DNA of 64,000 bases from positions 1,565,001 to 1,629,000 of the forward strand of contig NZ_JAKFIA010000001.1 in the NCBI RefSeq assembly GCF_022569295.1. Direction: 5' to 3'. This stretch comes from Pedomonas mirosovicensis. GTDB lineage: Bacteria > Pseudomonadota > Alphaproteobacteria > Sphingomonadales > Sphingomonadaceae. The notes beneath the pieces are model-generated. The model saw only the letters and a list, made by a program, of their open reading frames with translations, was not told where the DNA came from and made no database searches. Of this stretch, positions 28,618 through 36,836 are shown piece after piece. Numbering within the stretch: the stretch's first letter is position 1; each line of letters begins with the position of its first letter. The position numbers were made by a program, and so were the translations under genes.

Positions 28618-30972
28618 ATGGTTACGATTACGACTGATCGTGCCGCCACAGGCGAGGCGGCGGGTACCGTTAGTATCGGCAGCGCCGGCGGTGCCGGCAT
28701 GGCATTCCTAGCGCTGGGCTGCGTCGGGTTCATCGCCGCGCCGGCCGCCGCGCAAACCAGTGATAACGCCAGCAGCGCGCCGGCCCGTCTCGGCGGCGTT
28801 ACCGTCACCGATACGGCGCTTGAGGATCAGGGCTACAAGGTGGACAAGCCGGAATCGCCCAAGTACACCGCGCCGCTCGTCGACACGCCCAAGTCGGTGG
28901 TGATCCTGCCGGCGCAGGTCATCAAGGAAACCGGTTCCACCAGCCTCGTCGAGGCGCTCCGCACCGTGCCCGGCATCACCTTCGGCGCGGGCGAGGGCGG
29001 CAACCCGCAGGGCGACCGGCCGTTCATCCGCGGCTTCGACGCGCAGGGCAGCACCTACATCGATGGTATCCGCAGCATCGGCGGCCAGTCGCGCGAGATC
29101 TTCGCGGTCGAGCAGATCGAGGTGGTGAAGGGCGGCGATTCCACCCTTGGCGGGCGCGGCAGCGCCGGCGGCAGCCTCAACCTCGTCACCAAGAAGGCGC
29201 ACCTCGGCACCGAGGCGACGGCCGATCTCAGCTACGGCACGGACGACTACAAGCGCGCGACGGTCGACGCCAACTACCAGACGAGCGACACCACCGCCGT
29301 GCGCCTCAACGCCATGTGGCACGACGCGGACGTATCGGAGCGCGACGTCGTGACCTACAACCGCTGGGGCATCGCGCCCTCGGCGGCGTTCGGCCTCGGC
29401 ACCGCCACCCGCGGCTATGTGAGCTACTACCACCTTGAAAGCGACGACATGCCTGATCCGGGCATGCCGTTCGAGCGCACCGAGGCGCAGGCCATCGCCA
29501 GCGGCATTCTCCGCATCCGCCCGGCCGAGGAGGTGAACGGTCAGAAGGTGGACCGCGAGAATTTCTATGGCCTGAAGAACCGCGACTTCCGCAAGACCAA
29601 CGTGGACGAGGTGATGGCACGGGTCGAGCACGACCTGACCGACACGATCACCATTCGCAACACGGCGCGCTTCGCCAACGTGAAGCAGAGCTACATCCTC
29701 ACCCAGCCGGACGACAGCCAGGGCAACGTGCAGAGCGGCCTGGTGTGGCGGCGCATCAACTCGCGCTACAGCAGCACCGACAGCTTCGCCGACCAGCTGG
29801 ACTTATCGGGCACCTTTGTCCTCAGCGGGCTGGAGCACAGCTTCTCGACCGGCATCGAGGCCAGCTGGGAGCGGTCCAAACTGGGCAACTATGGCGACGG
29901 CGAGGGCGGCAGCATCAACACCTCGCCGCGCTGCACCCCGGCGGGCATCGCCGCCTACAACTGCACCAGCCTGTTCAATCCCAACCCCAATGATCCGTGG
30001 GTGAACCTGGCGGCCGATGGCGTGACCCCGGTTGCGATCGCGCGCAACCCGCTCAGCACGCTGGTGGAGGCGACCACCTACTCGGCCTATGCGCTCGATA
30101 CCATCACGATCACCGAGCAGGTGCTGGTGAATATCGGCCTGCGCTATGACCGCTACGAGACCGAGGTGAACACCTTCTCCAACGACACCCGGCTGGAGCG
30201 CACGGACGACCTGTTCAACTGGCAGGCGGGCATTGTTTACAAGCCGCTGCCCAACGGCAGCATCTACGTCTCCTACGCCACCTCCGCGACCCCGCCGGGC
30301 AGCTTCATCGGCGAGGGCAGCGAGAGCAACGGCCTGACGCCGGGCCGGGGGCAGGTGGCCGTGAGCCCGGATGATCTCAAGGTCGAGAAGACCAAGAGCT
30401 ACGAGATCGGCACCAAGTGGGAGTTCTTCGACGCGGCCCTGTCGACCAGCCTTGCCCTGTTCCGCACGGAAACCGACAATGCCCGCACCACCGGCATCGA
30501 CGGCATTCCGGAGTTCGTGGGCGAGCGCCGCATCGACGGCGTCGAGGTGAGCGTCACCGGCCAGTTGATCCCCAACTGGAGCGTGTTCGGCGGCTACACC
30601 TACATGGACTCGGAGGTGAAGAACGCCGGGCCGAACAACGTTGCCAACGGCAACCCCTTCCCGAACACGCCGAAGCACAGCTTCACCGCCTGGACCAGCG
30701 TCGACATCGCGGACCGCTATCAGTTCGGCGCAGGTGCGATCTACAACTCCAAGCAATACGGCAACTTCGGCCGCGAGGGCGTCTCCCGCTCCATCCCCGG
30801 CTACTGGCGCTTTGATGCGACCGCAGCGGTGGACCTGACCGACTATGCCGCCCTGCGCGTCAATGTGCAGAACATCTTCAACAAGCGGTACTACGACCGC
30901 ACCTACAGCACCCACTTCGCAACGGTGGCGCCGGGCCGGTCGGCGTTCGCAACGCTCAGCCTGAAATACTGA
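28618..30972 (+). CDS. TonB-dependent siderophore receptor (PiuA/Fiu-like)
   Basis: Outer-membrane receptor of 784 residues: signal peptide ending near APAAAQT (residue 46), plug domain (about 70-210) with the conserved TPKSVVILPAQVI, VEALRTVPGITFGAGEGG, FIRGFDAQGSTYIDGIR and EVVKGG motifs, then a 22-strand barrel ending FATLSLKY. The plug wording and neighbours match the catecholate-type PiuA/Fiu/CirA group: the next genes are a Sel1 protein, TonB and a PiuC hydroxylase, the arrangement around Pseudomonas piuA. Transport of ferric siderophores through energy from TonB is therefore likely. A terminator closes the gene. The exact siderophore is unknown. Confidence 0.92.
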   Translation: MVTITTDRAATGEAAGTVSIGSAGGAGMAFLALGCVGFIAAPAAAQTSDNASSAPARLGGVTVTDTALEDQGYKVDKPESPKYTAPLVDTPKSVVILPAQVIKETGSTSLVEALRTVPGITFGAGEGGNPQGDRPFIRGFDAQGSTYIDGIRSIGGQSREIFAVEQIEVVKGGDSTLGGRGSAGGSLNLVTKKAHLGTEATADLSYGTDDYKRATVDANYQTSDTTAVRLNAMWHDADVSERDVVTYNRWGIAPSAAFGLGTATRGYVSYYHLESDDMPDPGMPFERTEAQAIASGILRIRPAEEVNGQKVDRENFYGLKNRDFRKTNVDEVMARVEHDLTDTITIRNTARFANVKQSYILTQPDDSQGNVQSGLVWRRINSRYSSTDSFADQLDLSGTFVLSGLEHSFSTGIEASWERSKLGNYGDGEGGSINTSPRCTPAGIAAYNCTSLFNPNPNDPWVNLAADGVTPVAIARNPLSTLVEATTYSAYALDTITITEQVLVNIGLRYDRYETEVNTFSNDTRLERTDDLFNWQAGIVYKPLPNGSIYVSYATSATPPGSFIGEGSESNGLTPGRGQVAVSPDDLKVEKTKSYEIGTKWEFFDAALSTSLALFRTETDNARTTGIDGIPEFVGERRIDGVEVSVTGQLIPNWSVFGGYTYMDSEVKNAGPNNVANGNPFPNTPKHSFTAWTSVDIADRYQFGAGAIYNSKQYGNFGREGVSRSIPGYWRFDATAAVDLTDYAALRVNVQNIFNKRYYDRTYSTHFATVAPGRSAFATLSLKY

Positions 30973-30991
30973 CCGGTATTTGCAAAAAACG

Positions 30992-31024
30992 GAGCCCGCC
31001 CGGCAACCGGGCGGGCTCCTTTTG
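30992..31024 (+). terminator. terminator after the TonB-dependent receptor
   Basis: Twelve-bp stem GAGCCCGCCCGG / CCGGGCGGGCTC with CAA loop and a CTTTTG tail, 20 bp past the stop. It lies between the receptor and the Sel1 gene, which probably receives only read-through transcription. Confidence 0.85.
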
Positions 31025-31043
31025 TCGTTTGAGGGAAGAGGCC

Positions 31044-31778
31044 ATGTCCTTGACCATGAAAGACATCCGCGCCTGGAAGCCGGAGGAGCTGTCGCAGAGG
31101 CTGGCGGGCCCGCCGGAGGCGGTGGCGAAGATCCTCTCCGTCATGGCCGGGGCCGGCATCGCCGAGGCGCAGGCGCTCTACGCGCAGGCGCTGCTGGATG
31201 GGCGCGGGGTGGCGCGCAACCCGGTGGAGGCGCTGCGCCTGTTCATCGAGGCGGCGCAGGCGGGCCACGTGATGGCCATGAACATGGTCGGCCGCTGCTG
31301 CGAGCAGGGCTGGGGCACCCCGGTCGACAAGACGCTGGCGGCGCAGTGGTACAAGGCCGCCGCCGACCGGGGGCTGGACTGGGCCATGTACAACCTCGCC
31401 ACCCTCCATTGCCTGGGGGAGGGCGTGCCGCTCGACCGCAAGGAGGCGCTGCGCCTCTACCGCAAGGCGATGAACCTGGGCCATGTGAAGTCCATCAACA
31501 TGGTGGGCGGCTTCTATGAGGACGGCTGGGTGGTGGAGCGCGACTTGGGACAAGCCGCCGACCATTACCGCCGCGCCGCCGAGGGCGGGGACTTTCGAGG
31601 CCAGTTCAACCACGCCCGCATGCTGATCCTTGTGGGAAAGACGGTAGAGGCGCAAGACTGGCTGCGGCGTATCCCGGAAACCGCCACGCCCGCCTTCCTT
31701 GAGAAGGCGCGCGGGTGGCTCGCCGACCATGCGCCCGGCCTGCTCGGCGCTATTGAGCAGCCTCCGGCATCTGCCTGA
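31044..31778 (+). CDS. Sel1-repeat protein of the piu iron-uptake locus
   Basis: 244-residue cytoplasmic protein built of four or more Sel1-like (TPR-type) repeats, e.g. AQALYAQALLDGRGVARNP, AMNMVGRCCEQGWGTPVDK, AMYNLATLHCLGEGVPLDR and SINMVGGFYEDGWVVERD, each about 36 residues. Start ATG 31044 follows GAGGGAAGAG. A Sel1 gene sits beside piuA/piuC in Pseudomonas and related genomes, so its role is likely tied to siderophore uptake, perhaps as a scaffold for PiuC, though no biochemical role is established. No signal peptide, so it acts inside the cell. Confidence 0.88.
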   Translation: MSLTMKDIRAWKPEELSQRLAGPPEAVAKILSVMAGAGIAEAQALYAQALLDGRGVARNPVEALRLFIEAAQAGHVMAMNMVGRCCEQGWGTPVDKTLAAQWYKAAADRGLDWAMYNLATLHCLGEGVPLDRKEALRLYRKAMNLGHVKSINMVGGFYEDGWVVERDLGQAADHYRRAAEGGDFRGQFNHARMLILVGKTVEAQDWLRRIPETATPAFLEKARGWLADHAPGLLGAIEQPPASA

Positions 31779-31844
31779 AGCGCGCCGAGCGGGCAGGGGC
31801 CTGGCTGCCGTTAACTGCTTGACTTGCCTTCTTGCAGCCCCGGT

Positions 31845-31890
31845 TTGCGACGAATTTGCAATTGCGTCGCAATAAATTTTGCACTATAGC
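31845..31890 (+). promoter_or_regulatory. tonB promoter with overlapping inverted repeat
   Basis: Promoter: TTGCGT (31862-31867), 17-base spacer, TATAGC (31885-31890). It is overlapped by a perfect inverted repeat TTGCGACG-N12-CGTCGCAA (31845-31872) that covers the -35 element. This is the layout of a repressor site, possibly for an iron regulator. Confidence 0.55.
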
Positions 31891-31951
31891 CGGTCTTGCT
31901 CGTTTCACCTGTTCGTATCAGGGCGCGGAAAAACTCACCTAAGGGTCTGCA

Positions 31952-32719
31952 ATGGATGTGAGCGGCGCACTATCGGCAGCGGATGTTGCTGAACACGGGC
32001 AGGATTTCTACCGGGCAGATCTCGCTCCTCCCGAGGCAAAGGCCGCAGCGCCGGCCGGGGCTGCCGCGCCCGCGCGTTTTGGCGCCGGGGCCGGAGGCGG
32101 GGTCAACTGGCCCGCCATCGGCATCATCGCCGGGCTGCACGCGGCGCTGCTGGCGGCGCTCGTCACCATGGACGTGGTCTCGCTCAAGCTGCCGGTCAGC
32201 GAGCCGATCCTCATGGATCTGGTGCCCGCTGCCGCTCCGCCACCGCCGCCCGCGCCCATGCCGCAACCAAGGCTGGAGCCCATCACCCCCATCGTTGCGC
32301 CGCCGGTCCTCGATATCCTGCCGCCCCGGCCATCGCCCGTGCAAGCGGTGGCGGAGCCGGCCCCGGTGTCCTTCGCGCCCGCGGTGGCTGCCCGGCCTGC
32401 GCCGTCGCCTGTGCCCGCCGCGTCGGGCATCGGCGAGATCATGCCGGACCTCTCCGCCACCATGGTCTCCGCCGAACCGCCGCAGTACCCGCGCGAATCC
32501 CGCCGCCGCAAGGAGGAGGGAATGGTGGCGCTGATGGTAACGGTGGGCACGGACGGCCGGGTGGCGGACATCGAGGTCTTTAAATCCAGCGGCTTCCACC
32601 GGCTCGACCGGGCGGCGCTGGCGGCCGTGCGGAAATGGCGCTGGTCGCCAACGGTGCGCGATGGCGCTCCGGTTCCGGTGCGCGGCCTCGTCGAAATCCC
32701 CTTCGTTCTCAAAAAATAA
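31952..32719 (+). CDS. tonB: energy transducer TonB
   Basis: 255-residue TonB. It spans the inner membrane once (residues about 55-75, [16 protein letters not shown]), then has a proline-rich periplasmic arm ([14 protein letters not shown] onward) and a folded C-terminal domain of about 80 residues with [20 protein letters not shown] and the [21 protein letters not shown] signature. An unusual 50-residue Ala-rich cytoplasmic tail precedes the membrane helix. Together with ExbBD (not in the window) it powers receptors such as the one at 28.6 kb. It has its own promoter; PiuC follows by 31 bp. Confidence 0.92.
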   Translation: MDVSGALSAADVAEHGQDFYRADLAPPEAKAAAPAGAAAPARFGAGAGGGVNWPAIGIIAGLHAALLAALVTMDVVSLKLPVSEPILMDLVPAAAPPPPPAPMPQPRLEPITPIVAPPVLDILPPRPSPVQAVAEPAPVSFAPAVAARPAPSPVPAASGIGEIMPDLSATMVSAEPPQYPRESRRRKEEGMVALMVTVGTDGRVADIEVFKSSGFHRLDRAALAAVRKWRWSPTVRDGAPVPVRGLVEIPFVLKK

Positions 32720-32750
32720 GAATTGCCCTGAAAGTGAGTGGTTTTCCGCG

Positions 32751-33434
32751 ATGATGATACGCATTCCCGGCGTCCTCGACGCCGCTTCGGTGGCGCGTTG
32801 CCGCCAGATCATGGCGGAAGCCGAGTGGGTGGACGGCAACGAGACCTCCGGCGCGCAGTCGGCCCTGGCCAAGCGCAACCATCAGCTGCCGGAAGGCTCG
32901 GCGGCGGCCCGCGAGATGGGCAACCTCATCCTCGACGCGCTGGCCAAGTCGCCCCTGTTCATCGCGGCGGCGCTGCCGCTGAAGGTGTTCCCGCCGCTGT
33001 TCAACCGCTACGCGGGCGGGGAGGCGTTCGGCACCCACGTGGACAACGCCATCCGCATCCAGCGCGGCTCGGATTTCCGCATTCGCAGCGACCTCTCCGC
33101 CACCCTGTTCCTGGCCGACCCAAGCGAATACGACGGCGGCGAGCTGACGGTCGAAGACCAGCTCGGCACCCACACGGTCAAGTTTCCGGCGGGCGATATG
33201 GTGCTCTATCCGGCCTCCAGCCTGCACCATGTCACGCCCGTCACGCGCGGCGCGCGGCTCGCCTCCTTCTTCTGGATTCAAAGCATGGTGCGCGACGACG
33301 GCGAGCGCCGCACCCTGTTCGAGCTGGACACCGCCATCCAGTCCCTTGCCGCGGAGCGCGGGCAGGGGGACCGGGAGATCATCCGCCTCACCGGCATCTA
33401 CCACAACCTGCTGCGCCGCTGGGCGGAGATGTAG
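32751..33434 (+). CDS. piuC: Fe(II)/2-oxoglutarate PKHD-type hydroxylase (PiuC/YbiX)
   Basis: 227-228 residue hydroxylase of the YbiX/PiuC family. Iron ligands: THVDNAIR (His-x-Asp) and [19 protein letters not shown] (distal His, and the Arg that anchors 2-oxoglutarate). N-terminal [20 protein letters not shown] is typical. Start ATG 32751 or 32754. It is always linked to TonB-dependent siderophore receptors and may process the siderophore or its degradation product. It follows tonB by 31 bp and probably shares its transcript. The substrate is not established in any organism that I know of. Confidence 0.93.
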   Translation: MMIRIPGVLDAASVARCRQIMAEAEWVDGNETSGAQSALAKRNHQLPEGSAAAREMGNLILDALAKSPLFIAAALPLKVFPPLFNRYAGGEAFGTHVDNAIRIQRGSDFRIRSDLSATLFLADPSEYDGGELTVEDQLGTHTVKFPAGDMVLYPASSLHHVTPVTRGARLASFFWIQSMVRDDGERRTLFELDTAIQSLAAERGQGDREIIRLTGIYHNLLRRWAEM

Positions 33435-33454
33435 GGCCTCTCCCAATTCTCAAG

Positions 33455-33613
33455 ATGAAAGGGGGGCTGAGTCCCCCATTCGTTTTTGCGGCCGCGCGTG
33501 GGGAAGGGCGCGGTCCATTGATATCCCCGTGAATGAGAAAAGGGCCGCACCCTTGTAGCAGGACGCGGCCCTTGAATTCAGACGGGGTGCAGGGGTCCGA
33601 GACCCCTGCATAA
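33455..33613. repeat. paired-hairpin intergenic element, copy E
   Basis: Convergent gap between piuC and the ferredoxin reductase gene. Left hairpin 33462-33477 (GGGGG-CTGAGT-CCCCC) then CATTCGTTTTTGCGGCCGCGCG. Right hairpin 33589-33609 (GCAGGGGTC / GACCCCTGC around CGA); on the minus strand it is followed by ACCCCGTCTG and AGGGCCGCGTCC. Likely bidirectional terminator. Confidence 0.7.
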
Positions 33614-33621
33614 GGAAAACA

Positions 33622-34434
33622 TCAGCCCACGAAGGCGCGTTCGATGACGAACTGGCCCGGCGAGGCGTTGGAGCCTTCGATGAAGCCCTGGCCTTCCAGC
33701 AGGGACTGGAATTCCTTGATCATGTTCATGCTGCCGCACAGCATCACGCGGTCGGTTTCCGGGTCCAGCTTGGCCGGGCCGTCGAGGCCTTCGAACAGCT
33801 TGCCGTTCTCGATCAGCGTGTTGATGCGCCCCGTGGTGTGGAATTCCTCGCGGGTGACGGTCGGCACATAGTGCAGCTGGGTCTTGGCCTGCTCGTCGAC
33901 CAGCGGATTATCGGCCAGCTTGGCTTCCAGCTCCTCGCGGTAGGCAAGGTCGCTGACGCGGCGCACGGAGTGGACCACCACCACCTGATCGAACAGCTGA
34001 TAGACGTCCGGATCGCGGATCAGGCTGAGGAACGGAGCCAGGCCGGTGCCGGTGGACAGCAGGAACAGGCGCTTGCCCGGCAGCAGGGCGTCGGTGACAA
34101 GCGTGCCGGTCGGCTTGCGGCCGAGGAAGATTTCATCGCCCGGCTGGATCTTCTGGAGGCGCGAGGTCAGCGGTCCATCGGGCACCTTGATCGACAGGAA
34201 CTCGAGCTCCTCGGCGTAGGCCGGGCTGGCCACCGAGTAGGCGCGCAGCAGCGGGCGCTGCTCGCCGGGCAGGCCGATCATCACGAACTCGCCCGAACGG
34301 AAGCGGAAGCTGGCCGGCCGCGTGATCGAGAAGCTGAAGAGATGCTCGTTCCAGTGGTGAACCTTCAGGACGGTCTCTACAGTCAGCGCAGCGGAGGGCT
34401 CAAGCTTGGGCATATGCTGCAGGCGATCGCTCAT
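33622..34434 (-). CDS. fpr: ferredoxin--NADP(+) reductase
   Basis: Flavoprotein that moves electrons between NADPH and ferredoxin or flavodoxin, 270 residues, bacterial subclass I. FAD motif RAYSVASPAYAEELEF, NADP-binding STGTGLAPFLSLIRD, VVHSVRRVSDLAYREEL, MLCGSMNMIKEF, and the C-terminal GQFVIERAFVG ending (FAD-stacking aromatic segment) are all present. Start MSDRLQHMPKLEP. Often induced under oxidative or iron stress; lying next to the piu block it might supply reductant for iron release, but the two are convergent. Promoter not resolved. Confidence 0.95.
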   Translation of the reverse strand: MSDRLQHMPKLEPSAALTVETVLKVHHWNEHLFSFSITRPASFRFRSGEFVMIGLPGEQRPLLRAYSVASPAYAEELEFLSIKVPDGPLTSRLQKIQPGDEIFLGRKPTGTLVTDALLPGKRLFLLSTGTGLAPFLSLIRDPDVYQLFDQVVVVHSVRRVSDLAYREELEAKLADNPLVDEQAKTQLHYVPTVTREEFHTTGRINTLIENGKLFEGLDGPAKLDPETDRVMLCGSMNMIKEFQSLLEGQGFIEGSNASPGQFVIERAFVG

Positions 34435-35033
34435 TGGTGACAGTTCCTCTTAATCAACGTGTTATGGCGGGCGCCGTCGTCAAGACAGTATCCGCAAGCC
34501 GGACTGTAAAGGCCCCCGGCGCGGCCCTCCTGCGGGCAAGGCCCGCTTCATTCATACCTCGAGCGGACAAGCTGCCTGCTCACCAGCCATCATCGTCAGG
34601 GTCACGCCGGTTGCTTCTTTATCCTCAGCGCGCGCGTGTCGCAAGGCGTGCGCCGAAGGGCCGGTTTTAGGGAAACCCTTGTTTCTTTAATGGCTTAGCC
34701 GGTGGCCGAAAGATCCGCTTATCCCGAATAAACAATTTCTTGCCTGCCCCGGCGGGTTTCGGGCGCACATTCCTCCATTAAGAGCCTCTGTTATCACCCG
34801 GAGAAACCTTGTCTTTTCAGGTTTCGGGGAGTCGCCGGCCGGGGCTGTGGCGAGAGGCGGAATATGCGCGCTCTCGCTTGCCAATCACGGCGCTGCGACG
34901 CCTCTTGCGGCGACTCGCGGGCGGGCTTGCGCGGTAAAACGGCGTCCCGGCGTGCTGATTTGCCGCGTCCCGCCTGCGCCTGCCGGGCGAGGCCCCAGGG
35001 CCGCGCTCATATGGGAAGCCGGAAGGGAAACGT
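34435..35033. other. 599-bp gap with no supported gene
   Basis: Between fpr (starting leftwards) and the DsbA-like gene (ending here). Both strands have short frames of Arg/Gly/Pro-rich composition without ribosome sites. An imperfect stem near 34799-34831 (AAACCT / AGGTTT) is visible. The GC content dips between 34600 and 34800, consistent with a promoter area for fpr. I see no RNA gene. Confidence 0.5.
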
Positions 35034-35702
35034 CTAGCGTGGCGGTGCGCCCGCCGCGCGGGCCGTCGCATCCTCCCGTGCCCGGCGAACGATATCGCGC
35101 ATGGTTGGCAGGTCGATAGCCCCCGGTACGCGGTAGCGCCCGATCAGGAAGCCTGGCGTGCCCACAAGGCCAAGCTGGGCCGCCTGCGTCGCATTGCGGG
35201 CGAGCAGGGCATCGATTTCATCCTCATGGGCCGCAAGGTCCTCCTCCAGCCGCTGCCAGTCCACGCCAGCCTGCGCGGCGGCCCGGCGGATGGTCTCGTC
35301 GCCGAGGCGGCCGGGGCTCTCCATCAGCGCCGTGTGGAACGCGCCATGGCGGCCCTGCCACTGGCTGGCGATGGCGAACCGCGCCGCGTCGAGCGAGGCG
35401 GGGCCCAGCAGCGGCCAGTCACGGTAGACCACGCGGATGCGCGGGTCTTCCCGCAGCAGTGTCTGCAATGCCGCATCGGCCCTGCGGCAGTGCGGGCACT
35501 GGTAGTCGGAGTAGACCACGATCGTCAGGTCATGCTGCTCCGGCGTATGTTGCGGGGCAGTCGCATCCTCGAAGAAAGCCTCCGGAGACAGGGCGAGGGG
35601 AACGCCCGGCCCGCCGCCGCCCATCCGGCTCAGCATTTCGGCGGCAAGGGCGATGAAGACCACGCCGGCAATCGCCGCCAGCCAGAAGGTGCGCTGCTTC
35701 AA
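35034..35702 (-). CDS. DsbA-family thioredoxin-fold protein, membrane-anchored
   Basis: About 222 residues from a TTG start at 35702 (AGGGAG seven bases before); the open frame extends to an ATG at 35747, but that N-terminus is less convincing. An N-terminal anchor helix (FWLAAIAGVVFIALAAEML) leads to a periplasmic thioredoxin domain with the CPHC redox motif in DYQCPHCRRAD and the cis-Pro in VGTPGFLIG, with a helical insertion between as in DsbA/Com1 proteins. Probable thiol oxidase or disulfide isomerase acting on exported proteins. No Dsb partner gene is adjacent. Confidence 0.85.
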   Translation of the reverse strand: MKQRTFWLAAIAGVVFIALAAEMLSRMGGGGPGVPLALSPEAFFEDATAPQHTPEQHDLTIVVYSDYQCPHCRRADAALQTLLREDPRIRVVYRDWPLLGPASLDAARFAIASQWQGRHGAFHTALMESPGRLGDETIRRAAAQAGVDWQRLEEDLAAHEDEIDALLARNATQAAQLGLVGTPGFLIGRYRVPGAIDLPTMRDIVRRAREDATARAAGAPPR

Positions 35703-35842
35703 TGCGTGTCTCCCTGCTCCGCCTGCTTGCGTGGCGCATGATGGCATACCGCCACGCGGCGCGGCGGGAAGCAGGATAGGGAAGGCGGAGGAGGGAGTAA
35801 ACGAGCAGCGCGAAGGGCCGGAGAACCCGGCCCGGGTTGCGC

Positions 35843-36166
35843 TCAGGCGAGGGCGGGCAGGTGGAAGGGGTGGGAGCCCACCTTCTCCTCGCCCAGTTGC
35901 AGGTCGATGGTCTCGCCGTCCTGCCAGGTCACGCAGACGAACAGCCCCTTGGGGGCAAGCTGCTGGGGCATGGGCGCATGGAAGGTGAAGCTGGCATCAC
36001 GGGTGGATACCAGCACCTCGACGGTGCGGTCCGCCTGCTTGGTGATGTGCATGCGGATGCCGTCGGAGGACAGTGGCGGAAAGATGTAACGGTGGCTGTC
36101 GGTCGCCCAGTCCGGATTGGCGGGGCGCAGCCAGGCTTGCAAGGCTCCTTGCTTCTTTAGGGACAT
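35843..36166 (-). CDS. small hypothetical protein
   Basis: 107 residues, starting MSLKKQGALQAWLRP at 36166 with a good ribosome site (AGGGAGA). It appears to be a compact beta-rich protein: YIFPPLSSDGIRMHIT, RTVEVLVSTRDASFTF, LFVCVTWQDGETIDLQL. No signal peptide or membrane helix. I do not recognise the family. Downstream of the Usg gene on the same strand with a 115-bp gap; the next gene, the DsbA-like one, is also on this strand. Confidence 0.6.
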   Translation of the reverse strand: MSLKKQGALQAWLRPANPDWATDSHRYIFPPLSSDGIRMHITKQADRTVEVLVSTRDASFTFHAPMPQQLAPKGLFVCVTWQDGETIDLQLGEEKVGSHPFHLPALA

Positions 36167-36281
36167 GGCGCTCTCCCTCAAACGGTGCCCGACAGAATAT
36201 GGTTCGGATATGCCGGAAGGCCACCGCAGCGGCCCTCAGGCGTTAAGGATTTTTGTGGGTCGGCAGACGGCCCCGCGCCGC

Positions 36282-36566
36282 CTAGTGCAGGCGGAACTCC
36301 GAACCCACCAGTTTCATCTCTGCCGGCGTTACAAGGCTGGCATGGGTGATCTGGATTGAGTGCAGCGGAGCCTCGATGTGCTCCCGCCAGTAATCGAGGA
36401 ACCGGTGCAGCCGGGGAAAACGGGGCGCAATATCGAGGGTTTGCCACACGAAACTCTGGAGCAGATCATGATGATCCGGCATCCAGTAAAGGATTTCTGC
36501 CGTCAGGAGCGAGTATCCCTTCAGGCGGAGCTCGAATTCCGTCGAATTTTCCGTACGCATCGTCAT
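36282..36566 (-). CDS. usg: Usg family protein
   Basis: 94-residue soluble protein of the alphaproteobacterial Usg family (named for its position near tryptophan genes in some rhizobia). Signature segments: FELRLKGYSLLTAEILYWMPDH, LLQSFVWQTLDIAPRFPRLHRFLDYW and IEAPLHSIQITHA (each shown as pieces). Function unknown. Start at ATG 36566 or 36560. Divergent from the M28 peptidase, with the CIRCE-like element between them. Confidence 0.85.
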   Translation of the reverse strand: MTMRTENSTEFELRLKGYSLLTAEILYWMPDHHDLLQSFVWQTLDIAPRFPRLHRFLDYWREHIEAPLHSIQITHASLVTPAEMKLVGSEFRLH

Positions 36567-36704
36567 ACATTGACTCCCTAAAACACCCTATTTTGGTCTG
36601 CCAGGGAACCGGCGTGTACAAGCTATTCTACGCCTTTTAACGCACGAACACCTACGGCCTATTGCCTCGTTTCGTCTCAAAATTCTGAATATTGTCGCAT
36701 ATTA

Positions 36705-36731
36705 TTATCACTCATCTTGAGTGAGTGCTAA
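36705..36731 (+). promoter_or_regulatory. CIRCE-like element (HrcA operator)
   Basis: TTATCACTC-N9-GAGTGCTAA against the consensus TTAGCACTC-N9-GAGTGCTAA: 17 of 18 arm positions match and the spacer is exactly nine. A possible -10 (TATTAT) immediately precedes it. It lies 106 bp upstream of the M28 peptidase start. CIRCE normally controls groESL under HrcA; here neither chaperone gene is present. Confidence 0.75.
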
Positions 36732-36836
36732 CGGCGGCATCGCCTCGCTGCGTCTTGACCGGCCCCCCGCAACATGGAAGGAAGCGGAAATCCCGAGGGG
36801 GAAGCCTTGCCAGAAAATCTAGCAAAAGAGGTGCCT

